Source: JBNKEI01 sp050288705 (GTDB lineage Bacteria; Myxococcota; Myxococcia; Myxococcales; UBA5297). Taken from it: a stretch of 8,526 nucleotides of DNA. Location: NCBI GenBank assembly GCA_050288705.1, contig JBNKEI010000147.1:1-8526 (forward strand). Reading direction: 5' to 3'. A model generated the notes under the pieces. It did no database searches and had not been told where the DNA came from. It worked only from the letters and a program-made list of their open reading frames with translations. This document shows, piece by piece, positions 6,673-8,526 of this stretch; the first letter of the stretch is position 1, and each line of letters starts with the position of its first letter. Both the position numbers and the translations under genes were made by a program.

Positions 6673-6843
6673 ATGAACACCTTCAAGGTGCTGCCTGTGC
6701 GCATGGAAACGGAATTGATCGCCCGGCTTGATGAGGCTTGGAAACGCAATGGTCTGAACAGTCGAACGGAACTCTTCCGCAAATCACTTCAGAACTACCT
6801 GATTGGGATGGGTGAGAACGAGCTGGCTGCGCGGTTTGGCTGA
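6673..6843 (+). CDS. Small ribbon-helix-helix (CopG-like) DNA-binding protein
   Basis: The start chosen is ATG 6673, six bases after GAAAGG (6661-6666). An in-frame ATG at 6646 would add nine residues but has no clear ribosome site. The 56-residue product is essentially one RHH domain: a beta strand (FKVLPVRM), helix 1 (ELIARLDEAWKRNG), a turn and helix 2 (SRTELFRKSLQNYLIG). RHH proteins bind DNA as dimers and often repress their own operon or act as antitoxins. The gene follows the ligase-like gene by 36 bases and may be co-transcribed with it. No toxin gene is adjacent. It is a near-duplicate of the C-terminal part of the broken gene at 1081-1800 and lacks the DUF2924-like half, so it may itself be a cut-down copy. 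Confidence 0.72.
   Translation: MNTFKVLPVRMETELIARLDEAWKRNGLNSRTELFRKSLQNYLIGMGENELAARFG
6682..6784 (+). repeat. Direct repeat copy B (RHH coding segment)
   Basis: This is the partner of 1627-1729, in the same orientation and 5055 bases away. Together the two copies bracket the maturase, precursor and ligase-like genes, so homologous recombination between them could delete or amplify the block. Confidence 0.9.
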
Positions 6844-6949
6844 TAGACAGTCTGATTGATCGGCGAGTGTATTCGGCAGGGGGGTTCTATTTTTTTTATA
6901 ACGACATACCTCGCCCTGCCTTTCAATGTCGGATTTTCTCCCTACGGCT

Positions 6950-7738
6950 TTACTGGAACGGTGGGCCAGGGGATTGGCTATAAGATTTAAATAACGGCTC
7001 TAATATTTCGGATGGATATGTATTAACTCTTCCAAATCGCTGATCTGGTGTTTCACCATACTGCACACCTTCTTCTATGCATATTCGCGTAGCAATCTTA
7101 CCCAATGCTTTAGCCTTTTTAAGGTCGATTCTTACCCCTATATATGATGCGTAACCGAGAATGCTGAAATAGTTGGCATGGCCATTGGTTAGTTGAAGAT
7201 TTCTTTGCTGTTCTTCTACAATGTTTAATCGCATAGCCTGTTTTTCTTGTTCAGCCCTGAACGCATCAAGCTTCTGAAGTGAAACCACCAATGCTTGAAG
7301 CTCAGGATCAAGAAGTGGTTGAGACCCTTGAGACCCAGCATTTAACTTTTTTTCGCATGCAATAAAATACTCACGAGCTTGACAGCCGCGTTCGTTACGT
7401 TCGAGCATCGCTAAGTGCTTCGCCATGTCTAAGCTGATGTAGTATTCCTTTGACGGTCGACCTCTAGAGGAATTTTCCCCAAAATTGGTGAAAATTATAA
7501 AGTCCTGATTTTCAACGAATATTCCGATTTCAATCCGATCTTTGATCCAGGTTGAAAAATCTTTGCCTACTCCAAGGAACGCGTGTAGTTCACGAGCGTT
7601 CACGGTCTCAAGAAGCTCCATACCGACCTTGTTTTGAGCAATTTTAAGAAGGTGATCCGCTTTACTCATCAGCTTTAATTGATCGGTTTGACTAATATTA
7701 TTTTTCTCACTCATTGCTGCCCACTTTTCGTTATGCAT
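6950..7738 (-). CDS. Phage-type AntA/AntB antirepressor
   Basis: The 262-residue protein starts at the ATG read from 7738 on the minus strand; a perfect AAAGGAG six bases upstream decides this start over a TTG ten codons earlier. Residues ~45-110 form an AntA/AntB domain: TVNARELHAFLGVGKDFSTW, then ENQDFIIFTNFGEN, GRPSKEYYISLDMAKHLAML. A Gln/Glu-rich helical segment (~145-182) leads to a C-terminal domain (~186-252: ANYFSILGYASYIGVRIDL, then PDQRFGRVNTYP) that I know from phage and prophage regulators. Proteins of this class counteract phage repressors or regulate lytic genes. No other phage genes are visible, so it is either a prophage relic or a domesticated regulator. It is convergent with the RHH gene; the gap of 106 bases holds a run of eight T (6890-6897) but no convincing terminator. 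Confidence 0.85.
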   Translation of the reverse strand: MHNEKWAAMSEKNNISQTDQLKLMSKADHLLKIAQNKVGMELLETVNARELHAFLGVGKDFSTWIKDRIEIGIFVENQDFIIFTNFGENSSRGRPSKEYYISLDMAKHLAMLERNERGCQAREYFIACEKKLNAGSQGSQPLLDPELQALVVSLQKLDAFRAEQEKQAMRLNIVEEQQRNLQLTNGHANYFSILGYASYIGVRIDLKKAKALGKIATRICIEEGVQYGETPDQRFGRVNTYPSEILEPLFKSYSQSPGPPFQ

Positions 7739-7744
7739 CGTCGT

Positions 7745-7751
7745 CTCCTTT
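7745..7751 (-). promoter_or_regulatory. Shine-Dalgarno site of the antirepressor gene
   Basis: On the minus strand this reads AAAGGAG, six bases before the ATG at 7738. It is the strongest single ribosome site on the minus strand here and sets the start codon. Confidence 0.75.
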
Positions 7752-7925
7752 GATTCTTGATAGTTCAAATGGCGCTACACCGGATATTTACCGGGGAGCT
7801 TTGAAAACCGTCGGCTACTCGATGTTTTTTGAGACTGGCATCCCCCGACGAACGGAATCGAACTGAGAGCACTGCTCGATTGTTACGAAGAGGTTAGGTC
7901 GAGCGCGGAACTCAATTCAGCAGAC

Positions 7926-7953
7926 TTGGTGATGAATGCTTGGTGATGAATGC
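7926..7953 (+). repeat. Tandem 14-bp duplication at the edge of the antirepressor relic
   Basis: TTGGTGATGAATGC occurs twice without spacing (7926-7939 and 7940-7953), exactly where similarity to the intact antirepressor gene ends. It marks the breakpoint and suggests slippage or end-joining during the deletion. Confidence 0.8.
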
Positions 7954-8078
7954 TTCGCCATGTCTAGGCTGATGTGGTATTCCCTTGACGGTCGACCACC
8001 GGAGAGGTTTTCGCCAAATTTGGCGAAAACTACGAAGTCTTGATTTTCCTTGAACATTCCGTCTTCAATTGGCTTTTT
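7950..8078 (-). repeat. Duplicated antirepressor segment
   Basis: This stretch aligns with 7415-7543 at an offset of 535 bases, in the same orientation, with blocks such as TGCTTCGCCATGTCTA and TTGACGGTCGACC shared. By eye about four of five bases agree, so this duplication is clearly older than the RHH duplication (about 93%). Confidence 0.75.
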
Positions 8079-8127
8079 ATGCAGAGATTGATAGACATGC
8101 TTCTTTTCAGTTAATTTGGTGTCCACC

Positions 8128-8526
8128 ATGGACACTATCTTGAATAAAAAAATGCCCTCTGTTTGGTCACAAGATCTATATCGTCGAGCTTTTTGGTTCG
8201 CCGCTCGTGCACATCATAGTCAAAAATACCCCGGTACTGATTTGCCGTACTTGTTGCATATAAATTTGGTGAGTATGGAAACTATGGCAGCGCTCTGCTT
8301 CGAGGAATGTAACGGGGATCTGACTATCCAGTGTGCTATATTGCATGATGTACTAGAGGATACCAAAATTACTTACAGCGAAATCCAAGCCGAGTTTGGC
8401 GACCAGGTAGCTAAAGGTGTCATGGCGCTAACAAAAAATACCAGTTTAGAAAAATCATTACAAATGAAGGACAGTTTGCAGCGCATTCAAAATGAGCCTC
8501 GCGAAATAGCCATGGTTAAAATGGCG
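8128..8526 (+). CDS. RelA/SpoT-type HD-domain phosphohydrolase, 3' end outside window
   Basis: The frame opens at ATG 8128 and is still open at the window end (133 codons). Residues match the (p)ppGpp hydrolase-like HD family: AARAHH (25-30), LPYLLHINLVSMETMA with metal-ligand candidate H44, AILHDVLEDT with H73-D74 and the E77-D78 pair, FGDQVAKGVMALTK (90-103), and MVKMA just before the expected Asp ligand, which is cut off. Family members of this small type are around 180-200 residues and usually have no synthetase domain, so it may remove alarmone pyrophosphates or act on related nucleotides. No Shine-Dalgarno site precedes the ATG. TTGATA (8088-8093) with TTAATT 17 bases on could start transcription almost at the ATG (weak), so a leaderless message or a later start at ATG 8152 are both possible. 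Confidence 0.85.
   Translation, partial: MDTILNKKMPSVWSQDLYRRAFWFAARAHHSQKYPGTDLPYLLHINLVSMETMAALCFEECNGDLTIQCAILHDVLEDTKITYSEIQAEFGDQVAKGVMALTKNTSLEKSLQMKDSLQRIQNEPREIAMVKMA

Larger units (their letters stand above)
7917..8135 (-). pseudogene. Decayed partial copy of the AntA/AntB antirepressor
   Basis: The 72-residue frame contains IEDGMFKENQDFVVFAKFGEN and GRPSREYHISLDMAKH, matching residues ~66-108 of the neighbouring antirepressor. It lacks the first part of the domain (no ARELHAFLG segment) and everything after DMAKH, where the frame runs into SSPSIHHQVC and stops. The DNA similarity covers about 7950-8078 against 7415-7543. The apparent N-terminus is unrelated sequence and overlaps the start of the HD-domain gene on the other strand. 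A functional short protein cannot be excluded, but with half the domain missing it is most likely a relic. Confidence 0.7.

Noticed and set aside
6862..6920. GGCAGGG (6875-6881) and CCCTGCC (6914-6920) plus a run of eight T as a bidirectional terminator between convergent genes.
   Set aside because: The loop would be 32 bases long and the T run falls inside it rather than after the stem; it cannot be called an intrinsic terminator.
7845..7890. Minus-strand GTTCGATTCCG resembles the T-loop region of a tRNA, which could mark a phage attachment site.
   Set aside because: The flanking bases do not form a T stem, no matching acceptor strand or anticodon arm is found upstream, and no second copy of the segment was seen.

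Overview
Mosaic accessory region of a Gram-negative bacterium. A Tat-type signal peptide, a Wzy/WaaL-type polymerase and a fragment of a giant kinase/ATPase/sensor protein suggest a myxobacterium-like or other large-genome environmental lineage; the taxon is inferred, not proven. By eye the first ~700 bases are richer in G+C than the rest, so the window looks patched together from pieces of different origin.

Left part (1-1800): the 3' remnant of a STAND/AAA ATPase module runs into an unrelated, unrecognised reading frame. It is followed by a DUF2924-like/ribbon-helix-helix gene broken by one in-frame TAA. A 419-base non-coding stretch (1801-2219) carries a terminator-like hairpin, a nested inverted repeat and a perfect 14-bp palindrome.

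Centre (2220-6843): this is the main point of interest. A SPASM-type radical SAM peptide maturase overlaps by 11 bases a 93-residue precursor-like peptide. That peptide has a twin-arginine signal sequence and a core in which five cysteines sit exactly seven residues apart, with Cys-Asp and Cys-Thr pairs alternating. Next comes a polytopic O-antigen ligase/polymerase-like protein with a TPR-like C-terminal half. A small ribbon-helix-helix gene closes the block; its DNA is about 93% identical to the 3' part of the broken gene on the left, so the block lies between direct repeats. Proposed working order (inference): the maturase cross-links the cysteine core in the cytoplasm, the Tat system exports the folded product, and the membrane enzyme attaches or polymerises a glycan on it or acts in the same envelope process; the ribbon-helix-helix proteins may regulate the locus.

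Right part (6844-8526): a phage-type AntA/AntB antirepressor gene on the minus strand, a decayed partial copy of it, and the start of a RelA/SpoT-type HD-domain hydrolase that runs off the window. No tRNA, rRNA, CRISPR array or complete insertion sequence was seen.
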